Source: Bacillota bacterium (GTDB taxonomy: Bacteria; Bacillota; Clostridia; TANB77; CAG-465). From it: 64,000 nt of DNA. Positions 1 to 8,150 of the stretch are shown here, piece by piece. The notes below the pieces were generated by a model, which ran no database searches, had not been told where the DNA came from, and saw only the letters and a list, made by a program, of their open reading frames with translations. The first letter of the stretch is position 1. Each line of letters starts with the position of its first letter. The stretch lies in contig JAEYPQ010000023.1 in the NCBI GenBank assembly GCA_023410645.1, positions 73,239-137,238 of the forward strand, in the 5' to 3' direction. A program made the position numbers and the translations under genes.

Positions 1-1179
1 TTATATCCTAAATCATATGATAAAGATGAAGTTAGTCCATATACTAAAACACGTATTATACTGATGAATGGTACAGAATATGAGCAAACTTTTTTTTATC
101 ATCAATTTTCAAGACATTGTAACAACAATGATTTACGTAGAGAAATAGCTCTTATAAGACGTATAGAGCAGCAACAACAAAAGAAAATAGCAAATACAAA
201 ACCAATTAATGAGCCTATACTTGAAACAACAATAAGTTATGAACAATTAGCAGTAGACTTAACTGCAAGGTTAGCACTAAGTGAGCCAGATCAAAATGTA
301 AAAGGAGCATTAGATTTTGCATTACTTGAAGATTTTGATCATTTGTACCGTTATGCCGATTTACTTGAAATGGAACATCATGTACATGCTGAAAAATTAG
401 TTGGAAAGTATACTGAAATAATGCCAGGTAGACCAACGATTGCACATCATAGGCATCCATATGATACAATAAGAAAATTTGTTGATTATAAAAATGCTGA
501 ATTAATAACTAAATTACATATTGGAATTATAACAGCTGCAGAACAACAAACTATGAATTATTATATGAATGTTGGAAGTTTTTATACTTCAGATTTAGGT
601 AGGAAGTTGTATCAGGAAATTGGACTTGTTGAAGAAGAACATGTAACACATTATGGAAGTCTAATGGATCCTAATGCTACATGGCTAGAAGGTGCACTTA
701 TGCATGAATATACAGAATGTTATTTGTATTATTCTTGCTTTCAAGATGAAACAGAAGCTAATATAAAGAAAATATGGGAACAACTTTTCGAACAAGAGAT
801 AGTACATCTACATAAGGTTGCTGATTTATTAAAAACATATGAAAATAAGGAGTGGCAACAAGTAATACCTGATGGAAAATTTCCTGAATTATTAACATTA
901 GGTCCAAATATTGACTACGTAAGAAACATACTAAAAAACACTGTAAATCAAACTGATAATAAAGAAGAATACATAGAGGTATCTCAATTACCTAAAAACG
1001 CTGATTTCTTTAAATATCAACAAATTATTAATAGTGATATAAGCCAAGTTCCAAGTCATATTGTTATTGATGAGTATATTAATGAAAAATCAAAAGATTA
1101 TAGGTTTGAAACAGAAGAAAATCCAATACCAGAACTAAGAGATAGAACTGTAGATAATACTAGTGTTGGGAGAGAATAG
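1..1179 (+). CDS. Ferritin-like diiron-type protein, 5' end cut by window edge
   Basis: The reading frame is open back to base 1, so the gene very probably starts outside the window; the first ATG inside is at 64. The protein is largely helical and carries repeated Glu/His pairs typical of a ferritin-like four-helix bundle: ALLEDFDH and EMEHHVH in the first half, then EEEHVTH and EQEIVHLH. The second half of the bundle follows a stretch rich in Tyr (ECYLYYSCFQDE). Known relatives bind two iron or manganese ions, but the substrate is not predictable. The last roughly 90 residues are hydrophilic and unrecognised. A hairpin follows the stop. Family call by motif only. Confidence 0.6.
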   Translation, partial: LYPKSYDKDEVSPYTKTRIILMNGTEYEQTFFYHQFSRHCNNNDLRREIALIRRIEQQQQKKIANTKPINEPILETTISYEQLAVDLTARLALSEPDQNVKGALDFALLEDFDHLYRYADLLEMEHHVHAEKLVGKYTEIMPGRPTIAHHRHPYDTIRKFVDYKNAELITKLHIGIITAAEQQTMNYYMNVGSFYTSDLGRKLYQEIGLVEEEHVTHYGSLMDPNATWLEGALMHEYTECYLYYSCFQDETEANIKKIWEQLFEQEIVHLHKVADLLKTYENKEWQQVIPDGKFPELLTLGPNIDYVRNILKNTVNQTDNKEEYIEVSQLPKNADFFKYQQIINSDISQVPSHIVIDEYINEKSKDYRFETEENPIPELRDRTVDNTSVGRE

Positions 1180-1197
1180 AATATTAAAATTAATTTG

Positions 1198-1238
1198 AAA
1201 AGTCTAAAGTATATTAAATATATGTACTTTAGGCTTTT
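1198..1238 (+). terminator. Terminator after the ferritin-like gene
   Basis: A 14-bp stem (1198-1211 with 1225-1238, one G-U pair) starts 18 bases after the stop. Its right arm ends in a short T run. Confidence 0.6.
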
Positions 1239-1251
1239 AATTAATGTCTTA

Positions 1252-1280
1252 TTGACAAATTCCAAGAATAAGTATATAAT
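1252..1280 (+). promoter_or_regulatory. Promoter of the 155-aa membrane protein
   Basis: TTGACA at 1252-1257 and TATAAT at 1275-1280 are both perfect matches, with a 17-base spacer. The gene starts 53 bases downstream. Confidence 0.75.
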
Positions 1281-1332
1281 TCATCTAATTATAAATAGTT
1301 TATCTTATAAACCTATAATTAGGAGGATGAGT

Positions 1333-1800
1333 ATGAAAAGAATTAGAATTAAAAAGGAAAACATTTTTTTTATAATTTATTTTATTATATTTATAATTGC
1401 AGGTTCAATTTACTCAGTAAGTTGCGGAAAACCAGATGTAAAAATAAAAGAGGAAGAAGCTTTAAACAACAAACAATTAGCAGTTGATATAATGAACCTT
1501 ATTGAAAAATATAATTTACCTGAAGATAGTTACTTACGGGTAGGCAAGGATTATGTTTCAATACTTTCACAAAATCCTAAAAAAGAAAAAATGACTATAA
1601 ATTTTGAATCATTAAATGTGACAGTAGATATTAAAGAAAATATGAATATAATATTTTTAGTTATTGGAGGAGCTTCATTTGGAGCAATAATAGGCTTTTG
1701 TACATTAGTATTAGGTCTTATAATTATTGTTATAATTATGTTTTGTATTGATATGCTAAAGGATTTTTTTAACAAGAAATTAAAGAAAATAAAAAAATAA
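1333..1800 (+). CDS. Small membrane protein of unknown function (155 aa)
   Basis: The ATG at 1333 is chosen because AGGAGG lies at 1321-1326 with a 6-base gap; an upstream TTG in frame at 1195 sits inside the preceding terminator and promoter. The protein has a hydrophobic segment at about residues 9-32 ending in a Cys (IYSVSCG). A hydrophilic middle domain of about 75 residues follows, then a second strongly hydrophobic segment at about 105-140 and a lysine-rich tail. The first segment could be a lipoprotein-like signal, but a clean lipobox is not evident. I do not recognise the family. It appears to be a single-gene unit. Confidence 0.6.
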   Translation: MKRIRIKKENIFFIIYFIIFIIAGSIYSVSCGKPDVKIKEEEALNNKQLAVDIMNLIEKYNLPEDSYLRVGKDYVSILSQNPKKEKMTINFESLNVTVDIKENMNIIFLVIGGASFGAIIGFCTLVLGLIIIVIIMFCIDMLKDFFNKKLKKIKK

Positions 1801-1806
1801 GTAAAT

Positions 1807-1828
1807 AAAACCAGGGTTACCTGGTTTT
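1807..1828. terminator. Bidirectional terminator between convergent genes
   Basis: A perfect 9-bp stem AAAACCAGG/CCTGGTTTT with a four-base loop, flanked by A and T runs. It lies between the stop of the plus-strand gene at 1800 and the end of the minus-strand dehydrogenase at 1854. Confidence 0.85.
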
Positions 1829-1853
1829 ATTTATTTTAAACATTTTATAATAC

Positions 1854-2984
1854 TTATGGTTTTAAGACAACTTTTATACAATTATCCTTTTTCTCATCAA
1901 AAATTTCATATGCATATTTTCCTTTATCAAGTGATATTTTATGAGTTATTATATCAGTTGGATCTATGGTACCATTTTGTATTAATTTAAGTATTGGCTT
2001 AATGTATGAATGTGCAGGACATTGCCCCATTTTTAATGTTATATTTCTTCCAAAAAATTCACCAAGAGGAAATCCATTGTATTTAGCTCCATATACACCT
2101 ATCATAGATACAGTGCCACCTTTTCTAACGGCATGACTTGCAATTTCTATTGCTGACTTTGAACCACCCTGAATTTTTAATGCTGTTTCAACAATTTCTA
2201 TTGGTGACATTTTTCCATCCATTCCAACGCAGTCTATTACTACATCCGCGCCTCCATGGGTAATTTCTTTAATATAATCTCCAGTATCATCGTGATTATT
2301 TAAATTTACAATTTCTACATCATTATGTATTTTTGCATGATTTAATCTATAATCTACACAATCCACAGCTATAATTCTTTTTGCACCCTTCAAAATTGCA
2401 AATTTAATAGCTAAAAGTCCGACTGGTCCACATCCAAGTACTACAACAGTATCATCCTTTTTTACTCCACCATTTTCAATTCCCCAATATGCAGTTGGCA
2501 GGATATCTGTTAAAAATAATACTTGCTCATCTTCTAATTCATTTGGAACAATTACTGGTCCAACATTTGCATAAGGTACTCGTATATATTCTGCTTGACC
2601 GCCATTATATCCACCAAACATATCTCCATAACCAAATAGTCCACCAGATTCACCATTTGGATTTGAATTATCGCACTGACACCATAAATCATGCTCACAG
2701 TACCAACAATGACCACATGCAACTGGAAATGGAATTATTACTCTATCACCTTTTTTTAGTTTATGAACATCCTTTCCACTTTCTTCTACTATTCCCATTG
2801 CTTCATGTCCAATAACAAAATCTTTTCTTATCTCAGGTATCATACCATGAATAAGATGTAAATCAGAACCACAAATTGATGTTGATGTTATTTTTACAAT
2901 TATATCATCACTATTTTTTATTATTGGATCTGACACATCTTTTACATTTACATTTTTTATTCCTTCATATACAATTGCTTTCAT
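1854..2984 (-). CDS. Zinc-dependent alcohol dehydrogenase (formaldehyde dehydrogenase-like MDR)
   Basis: Medium-chain dehydrogenase of 376 residues. The start is the ATG at 2984, five bases after a GGAGGT; the in-frame TTG four codons earlier overlaps that site. Catalytic zinc ligands are visible in CGSDLH and in GHEAMG. A structural-zinc-type Cys cluster follows (CGHCWYCEHDLWCQC). The nucleotide-binding site is GCGPVGLLAIKFA. The long insert after the Cys cluster (NGESGGLFGYGDMFGGYNGG) is characteristic of the glutathione-independent formaldehyde dehydrogenase-like branch. Probable role is NAD(P)-dependent oxidation of an alcohol or aldehyde; the substrate is not determined. It is monocistronic. 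Confidence 0.88.
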   Translation of the reverse strand: MKAIVYEGIKNVNVKDVSDPIIKNSDDIIVKITSTSICGSDLHLIHGMIPEIRKDFVIGHEAMGIVEESGKDVHKLKKGDRVIIPFPVACGHCWYCEHDLWCQCDNSNPNGESGGLFGYGDMFGGYNGGQAEYIRVPYANVGPVIVPNELEDEQVLFLTDILPTAYWGIENGGVKKDDTVVVLGCGPVGLLAIKFAILKGAKRIIAVDCVDYRLNHAKIHNDVEIVNLNNHDDTGDYIKEITHGGADVVIDCVGMDGKMSPIEIVETALKIQGGSKSAIEIASHAVRKGGTVSMIGVYGAKYNGFPLGEFFGRNITLKMGQCPAHSYIKPILKLIQNGTIDPTDIITHKISLDKGKYAYEIFDEKKDNCIKVVLKP

Positions 2985-3078
2985 TTTTACCTCCAAATTA
3001 TATATATAGTATCTGCATTATATGTAAATATATAATAAATATTAAGGTTCATAATAGCACTCAATAAAATTAAAGCTA

Positions 3079-3107
3079 TTTACATATATAATGTTACATG
3101 ATATAAT
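3079..3107 (+). promoter_or_regulatory. Promoter for the M50 protease-tsaD unit
   Basis: TTTACA at 3079-3084 and TATAAT at 3102-3107 with a 17-base spacer, 24 bases before the start codon. Confidence 0.6.
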
Positions 3108-3131
3108 ATTTTAAATTAAGGAGTGATTTTT

Positions 3132-3770
3132 TTGTTTAATATTTTTAGTAGAGAAGGGTTAATAACTTTTTTATATACACTTCCGGCTTTACTTATATCT
3201 CTTGCAATACATGAGTTCGCACATGCATTTGTTGCATATAAACTAGGAGATAGAAGTCAAAAAGCAATGGGAAGACTTACATTACATCCATTTGCACACA
3301 TAGATTGGATGGGATTTTTATGCATTGCACTAATTGGATTTGGTTGGGGAAAACCAGTAATGGTTGATGATAGAAATTTTAAAAATAGATCAAGAGATAA
3401 TATGCTTGTAGCACTTGCAGGACCAATGTCTAATTTATTACTTGCTATATTATTTACAGCAATATTTAAAATATTAATTATAACTGGAGTAGCAGACTCT
3501 TTTAATATAACATTTATTAGGATGTTTTATTATGCAATAGCATTTAACGTAGTATTTGCAGTATTTAATATGTTGCCAATACCGCCATTTGATGGGTCTA
3601 AGGTATTATTTTTCTTTTTACCAAATAGATATAAAGATGTAATGTATACATTAGAAAAATATTCATTTTATATAATACTAATTTTTGTATTTACTAACTT
3701 AGATTCATTAATAATATCTCCAATAATAAACTTTATTTTAAATATAATAGATAAAATAATTTTTATGTAA
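3132..3770 (+). CDS. Site-2 protease-type M50 zinc metalloprotease
   Basis: Membrane-embedded metalloprotease of 212 residues. The TTG at 3132 is preferred (AAGGAG ends 8 bases upstream); the in-frame GTG at 3123 overlaps that site. The zinc motif HEFAH is at about residues 27-31 inside the first hydrophobic segment. The third ligand motif is NMLPIPPFDGSKV, and GPMSNLLLA is the conserved M50 loop. Length and order match the compact M50B subfamily (YwhC type) without a PDZ domain. Its substrate is unknown. It may be co-transcribed with tsaD, which starts 22 bases after its stop. Confidence 0.9.
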   Translation: MFNIFSREGLITFLYTLPALLISLAIHEFAHAFVAYKLGDRSQKAMGRLTLHPFAHIDWMGFLCIALIGFGWGKPVMVDDRNFKNRSRDNMLVALAGPMSNLLLAILFTAIFKILIITGVADSFNITFIRMFYYAIAFNVVFAVFNMLPIPPFDGSKVLFFFLPNRYKDVMYTLEKYSFYIILIFVFTNLDSLIISPIINFILNIIDKIIFM

Positions 3771-3792
3771 AAAATAATGAAAGGCAAAAGAA

Positions 3793-4794
3793 ATGATAGG
3801 ATTAAGTATAGAAAGTAGTTGTGATGAGACAGCAGTTGCAATATTAAAAGATGGAAGAGAGGTTCTTTCAAATATTGTTTCAACTCAAATAGATATTCAT
3901 AAAAAATTTGGTGGTGTAGTACCAGAGATTGCATCACGTGAACATATATCACATATAAGTTATGTTGTTGAAGAGGCATTAAATCAGGCTCGCTTAAGTT
4001 TTAAAGATATAGAATACATTGGTGTAACATATGGACCAGGTCTTGTTGGTGCATTACTTGTTGGGGTATCTTATGCTAAATCGCTTGCATATGCACTTGA
4101 TATACCAATTGTTCCAACTCATCATATAGCTGGTCATATAGCAGCAAATTATATTTCACATTTTGATTTGAAACCACCATTTATGGCTTTAGTAGTTTCT
4201 GGTGGACATTCACATTTAATACATGTAAAAGATTATACAGATTTTGAAATTGTTGGCAAAACAAGAGACGATGCAGTAGGTGAAGCTTTTGATAAGGTTG
4301 CAAGAACTCTAGGTCTAGGATATCCTGGTGGACCGGAAGTAAGCAAAATGGCTCAAAATGGCAATTTTACTTATAAATTGCCTAAAACAAGATTTGAAAA
4401 TTATGATTTTAGTTTTAGTGGAATTAAAACAGCTGTAATTAACATAGCACATAAAGAAGGAGAAAAATTAAATATAGCTGACATGTGTAAAAGTTTTGAA
4501 GAGACTGTTTGTGAAGAATTAATAGAAAATACAAAAAGAGCAATGCTTGATTTAAATATAAAAGAAGTTGTACTTGCAGGTGGTGTATCTGCAAATACAT
4601 GTCTTAGAGAAAAATTAAAAGAAATGTCTGATGAAAATGGATTTAAGTCATATTTACCAGAATTAAAATATTGCACAGATAATGCTGCAATGATTGGTAG
4701 TGCTGCATATTATAATTATATTTCTGGAAAATACTTTGATATTAAAGATAAACTTGATTTAAATGCAATTGCAAATTTAGAGATTGGAAAGTAG
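3793..4794 (+). CDS. tsaD: tRNA threonylcarbamoyltransferase TsaD
   Basis: Catalytic subunit of the TsaBDE complex that forms threonylcarbamoyladenosine at position 37 of ANN-decoding tRNAs. At 333 residues it has the full family length. The ASKHA fold begins IGLSIESSCDETAVA. The metal-binding HHIAGH lies at about residues 110-115. Other family motifs are VSGGHSHL, DDAVGEAFDKVAR, GYPGGPEV and LAGGVSANTCLR. It sits between a membrane protease and a phosphoesterase with 22- and 7-base gaps, so the three probably form an operon. The partners tsaB and tsaE are not in the window. Confidence 0.97.
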   Translation: MIGLSIESSCDETAVAILKDGREVLSNIVSTQIDIHKKFGGVVPEIASREHISHISYVVEEALNQARLSFKDIEYIGVTYGPGLVGALLVGVSYAKSLAYALDIPIVPTHHIAGHIAANYISHFDLKPPFMALVVSGGHSHLIHVKDYTDFEIVGKTRDDAVGEAFDKVARTLGLGYPGGPEVSKMAQNGNFTYKLPKTRFENYDFSFSGIKTAVINIAHKEGEKLNIADMCKSFEETVCEELIENTKRAMLDLNIKEVVLAGGVSANTCLREKLKEMSDENGFKSYLPELKYCTDNAAMIGSAAYYNYISGKYFDIKDKLDLNAIANLEIGK

Positions 4795-4801
4795 GTAATA
4801 T

Positions 4802-5506
4802 ATGGCAGTTTATGCAATATCTGATTTACATTTTTCTTTTGGTGTTGATAAACCAATGAATGTCTTTGGAAAAGTATGGGATAATTATGAAGAAAGAATA
4901 AGAGAAAACTGGATTAATACTGTAAGTAATGAGGATGTTGTTGTAATTCCAGGAGATATTTCATGGGGGATTAACTTTTCTGAGGCTTTACCTGATTTTA
5001 AATTTATAAATGATTTACCTGGTAAAAAAATAATACTTAGAGGAAACCATGATTATTATTTTGCTACAAAAACAAAACTTGAGAAATTTTTTAAAGATAA
5101 TGATTTAACATCAATAACAGTACTTCATAATAATGCTATTGAGATTGAAAAATATATTTTATGTGGTACTAGAGGTTGGGGAAATACAGAGGGAAATAGT
5201 AAAGAATTAGATGAAAAAATAATAAAAAGGGAAGAGGGAAGACTAAGAATATCGCTTGAAGAAGGTAAGAAGATACAAGATCAATTAAGAGAAAAAGGTA
5301 TTGATAAAGATTTTTTAGTTGCACTTCATTATCCACCATTTATAGGTAATTTTCAAAAAATAATGCAAGAATATAACGTTAAAAAATGTATATATGGTCA
5401 TCTACATGGTTATGGAAAATTTATGATAAAAGAAGGATTTATTAAAGACATAGAGTATGTAATGGTTTCTTGTGACCATACAGATTTTAAATTAATTAAA
5501 TTATAA
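4802..5506 (+). CDS. Calcineurin-like metallophosphoesterase
   Basis: A 234-residue protein starting 7 bases after tsaD. The dinuclear-metal motifs of the family appear in order: ISDLHFS at the N-terminus, PGDISWG at about residue 52, RGNHDYY at about 80, LHYPPF and YGHLHGYG in the C-terminal part. The substrate cannot be told from the sequence; relatives are annotated only as phosphohydrolases. Translation is probably linked to tsaD by proximity. Confidence 0.9.
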   Translation: MAVYAISDLHFSFGVDKPMNVFGKVWDNYEERIRENWINTVSNEDVVVIPGDISWGINFSEALPDFKFINDLPGKKIILRGNHDYYFATKTKLEKFFKDNDLTSITVLHNNAIEIEKYILCGTRGWGNTEGNSKELDEKIIKREEGRLRISLEEGKKIQDQLREKGIDKDFLVALHYPPFIGNFQKIMQEYNVKKCIYGHLHGYGKFMIKEGFIKDIEYVMVSCDHTDFKLIKL

Positions 5507-5511
5507 TAAAC

Positions 5512-5539
5512 AAGACATGGAAATAAAAATCCATGTCTT
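5512..5539. terminator. Bidirectional terminator
   Basis: A perfect 10-bp stem (AAGACATGGA/TCCATGTCTT) with an A-rich loop between the phosphoesterase and the convergent DUF421 gene. T runs are usable in both directions. Confidence 0.8.
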
Positions 5540-6253
5540 TTAATGTTTAATATCATTTATTTTATCAACATATTCAATTCCTTTTGAAGCATATAGCTTT
5601 TTTGAACTGTCTACACAAGCAAAAAATACATCATTTATATTTGTTATACCTTGAATTTTTAATTCATTAGTTAGCCAATTCATATCAAGATTTAAAGTAT
5701 TTAATACATTTTCATAAACTTTTCCTTCAATTATTACTGAAAGTGGTAATCCTTTTTCTATACCAGCTATGTTCATATCGTTTTTAGTTATACTATCATA
5801 TTGTGATTTCTTTAAAACACTTAAGTTACCAGTAGATTCTATTATTGCAAAATCCACTTCTTCTAAGTAAAATATTCCCTTTTCTCTTAGTAAAGTAAGT
5901 ACAATATCAATACTATATCTAATTTTCTTTAAATTTGATTTTACAAACTCACCATTTTGAATAATCACCACAGGCTCAAATGTGAGTATTTTACCAATTT
6001 TTCTATTTTTTATTACTACAACACTGTGTATAAATTGCAATAATAATATTAAAACTACAGCAAAAGCAACAGGTAAGTGTGGAATATTAGGTTCTGCGAT
6101 ATCTGCACCAACAACTGAGCCAAGTGTCATAATTACCAAAAAGTCAAATACTGGTAATTCACCAATGTGTCTTCTACCAGTGAGTAAAGTACCGATTAAA
6201 AATAATATCATTATGCTAATAATTCTAAAAGACAAAATTAAATATTCATTCAT
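5540..6253 (-). CDS. DUF421 (YetF/YrbG-type) membrane protein
   Basis: A 237-residue protein with three hydrophobic segments in the first about 90 residues. One contains the family's characteristic LTGRRHIGELPVFDFLV and TLGSVVGADI. A soluble domain with LLREKGIFYLEEVDFAIIESTG-like and VIIEGKVYENVL-like segments follows. The architecture matches B. subtilis YetF, YdfS and YkjA. Biochemical role is not known with certainty; some homologues act in spore envelope function. The start ATG follows AGAGGT. Confidence 0.88.
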   Translation of the reverse strand: MNEYLILSFRIISIMILFLIGTLLTGRRHIGELPVFDFLVIMTLGSVVGADIAEPNIPHLPVAFAVVLILLLQFIHSVVVIKNRKIGKILTFEPVVIIQNGEFVKSNLKKIRYSIDIVLTLLREKGIFYLEEVDFAIIESTGNLSVLKKSQYDSITKNDMNIAGIEKGLPLSVIIEGKVYENVLNTLNLDMNWLTNELKIQGITNINDVFFACVDSSKKLYASKGIEYVDKINDIKH

Positions 6254-6400
6254 ATATAAATACCTCTATATTTTTATTTTGTGCTTTTAATTTAAAATTA
6301 ATAAAATAAAAATGTATTATAAAAAATAAGAAGATATTTGGTAAATAATTTATATTATTAACATAAAATACTAGTATTAAATAAATTTACAAAATAAGTA

Positions 6401-6429
6401 TTGAAAAGGATTTTACAATATGTTATAAT
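6401..6429 (+). promoter_or_regulatory. Promoter of tRNA-Trp
   Basis: TTGAAA at 6401-6406 and TATAAT at 6424-6429 with a 17-base spacer. The tRNA 5' end is 31 bases downstream of the -10 box. Confidence 0.75.
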
Positions 6430-6459
6430 ATTTCTTGTAGTTTCACTACAATTACATAT

Positions 6460-6533
6460 AGGGGTATAGTTCATCGGTAGAATGATGGTCTCCAAAACCA
6501 CAGAGGAGGGTTCGATTCCTTCTACCCCTGCCA
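6460..6533 (+). tRNA. tRNA-Trp (anticodon CCA)
   Basis: A cloverleaf with a 7-bp acceptor stem AGGGGTA/TACCCCT, anticodon loop CTCCAAA giving CCA, T loop TTCGATT, discriminator G and an encoded 3' CCA. It stands alone with its own promoter and terminator. It reads UGG codons only, which fits TGA being used as a stop here. Confidence 0.96.
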
Positions 6534-6540
6534 ATAAAAT

Positions 6541-6576
6541 AAACTCCCGTTAGATATTAATATCTAGCGGGAGTTT
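6541..6576. terminator. Terminator after tRNA-Trp
   Basis: An 18-bp inverted repeat with one G-U pair (AAACTCCCG arm and its complement), seven bases after the CCA end and followed by a T-rich stretch. Confidence 0.85.
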
Positions 6577-6622
6577 ATTTTTAATATTATAAAATTATAT
6601 ATTTATTTAATGTATAACATTT

Positions 6623-7150
6623 TTAAATACTATTATATTTTAGATCAATTATATTTATAGAAATTTGTTTCATTAGTTCAATAAATATTTTACTGTTATC
6701 GTCAAAAATTAGTGAACTTTCAACTGTATTTAATGAAGTAGTAGCATATTTAGAATATATAAGTAGTTGATAAAAATCTAATTTTCTACCACTATCATTT
6801 CTGTAATAGTAAGTTATCTTAAAATAACTAAAATTAGTAAATAGTTCTACAAAATTTGATATGTTCAAGTATTCTTTCCAATTTCTATCTTCAATATCAA
6901 ATCTTATTACTATACCCAGTCTCTCAGTGTCAATACTTAATTTCTTTAGCAACGTGTAACCTAAAGAACTTGCCTTAATAAATTCTTCTATTTTTTGTTG
7001 GCAACAAATAGTTAACTTTTTGAAAATTTTATTCCGTTTTGTTTCTTTCTCCAAATTAGAATAATTTAGAAGTATTTTTCTGATTTCATTACTTTTTAAT
7101 ATTTCTTCAAATATTTCCTCCTTTTCAGGTATTTTTGATATTGTAATCAC
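6623..7150 (-). CDS. Protein of unknown function (175 aa)
   Basis: GTG start at 7150, seven bases after a strong GGAGGTG. The protein is soluble, with a charged helical first half (residues about 5-60, many Glu/Lys/Ile). A CCQQKIEEFI segment follows, then a more beta-like second half with FKITYYYRNDSGRKLDFYQLLIYS. No signal peptide or membrane segment. I recognise no family. The gap of about 110 bases to the next minus-strand gene upstream leaves operon membership open. Confidence 0.5.
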   Translation of the reverse strand: MITISKIPEKEEIFEEILKSNEIRKILLNYSNLEKETKRNKIFKKLTICCQQKIEEFIKASSLGYTLLKKLSIDTERLGIVIRFDIEDRNWKEYLNISNFVELFTNFSYFKITYYYRNDSGRKLDFYQLLIYSKYATTSLNTVESSLIFDDNSKIFIELMKQISINIIDLKYNSI

Positions 7151-7260
7151 AAAAAATCACCTCCCATAAAACAGTGTCTAAATTATAACATAATTAACAT
7201 AAAAATGCAATAGAAATGAAAAATAATTTAAATGTATAAAAATACATTTAAATTATTTAA

Positions 7261-7962
7261 TTATCTTTCATTGTATTCTTTTTTTCTATAGTTACCATAT
7301 TGTTTATAGTCTGTTGAATAAGTTCCACCATTTACGGCTTTTTTTAATCCGTCTCTAAAATCGTCCTTTATAAATTTTTTTGAATATGTGTGTTCTTCCC
7401 ATTCCTTTTCAGTTTTAAAATATTCAGAATACATATCTTTTCTGCTATCTTTTAATGACAATCCTAAGAATTTCAAATGACTTAAATCATCACTTCTGCT
7501 TACTGTTGCATTATGGTTGAAAGTATCGCTTTTTGATAATGGATTTACCAAAAGATCATAACCCTCTTCAGTAAGATTAAAAAAATCTGACATCTTAGTT
7601 CCAATACCATTTAGAGTACTATTTATATTATTTTGTGAGTCAGTAACGTGATCTCCATTCCTTATATTATTTATTGATTCATTTATTGATTTTTTATCAT
7701 CTTTACTTATTGTTCGTAACCATTCAATATAAGATGTTTTGTCTTTTTGATTAAGATCCTTTAATTCTCCTAAAACTATCTCATTAATAGCTTGTTCATC
7801 ATTTTTTATTTCACCAGATTTATATCTTAAAGTTAATAATTCAACTGAATTTTTTCCCATAAGTTTAGAAGTCTCAAAATCTAATCTCATGCGTATGTTT
7901 CCAATAGATAAAATTTCATCTTTATTTTTATCATATAATATTTTGTTTGATTTTTCATACAT
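7261..7962 (-). CDS. Protein of unknown function (233 aa)
   Basis: The start ATG at 7962 follows AGAGGTGA; a GTG three codons earlier overlaps that site. The protein is hydrophilic, with no signal or membrane segment, rich in Asp, Lys, Asn and Ser, and largely helical. Recognisable local features are an acidic DDKKSINESINNIRNG stretch and a basic C-terminus ending KEYNER. No family recognised. It has its own upstream gap of about 190 bases shared with the divergent hisS promoter. It may be co-transcribed with the 175-residue gene downstream. Confidence 0.5.
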   Translation of the reverse strand: MYEKSNKILYDKNKDEILSIGNIRMRLDFETSKLMGKNSVELLTLRYKSGEIKNDEQAINEIVLGELKDLNQKDKTSYIEWLRTISKDDKKSINESINNIRNGDHVTDSQNNINSTLNGIGTKMSDFFNLTEEGYDLLVNPLSKSDTFNHNATVSRSDDLSHLKFLGLSLKDSRKDMYSEYFKTEKEWEEHTYSKKFIKDDFRDGLKKAVNGGTYSTDYKQYGNYRKKEYNER

Positions 7963-8103
7963 ATAAATCACCTCTAAATAATTTTATTTAATCATAATAA
8001 ATAAAATTATTCAATAAAAAAATAATAAAAAATGATAAAATATGTATAAAAATGTAGAAATATAATGTATAATCATATATTATATAGCTAGATTATAATT
8101 TTA

Positions 8104-8132
8104 TTGCATATATACTGCATTTATGGTATAAT
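8104..8132 (+). promoter_or_regulatory. Promoter of hisS-aspS
   Basis: TTGCAT at 8104-8109 and TATAAT at 8127-8132 with a 17-base spacer. The hisS start is only 18 bases after the -10 box, so there is no room for a T-box leader. Confidence 0.7.
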
Positions 8133-8150
8133 ACTTTAGAGGTGAGAAAT

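Noticed and set aside
8132..8150. A T-box leader for the hisS-aspS operon.
   Set aside because: The promoter is only 18 bases from the start codon and no specifier stem or terminator fits between them.
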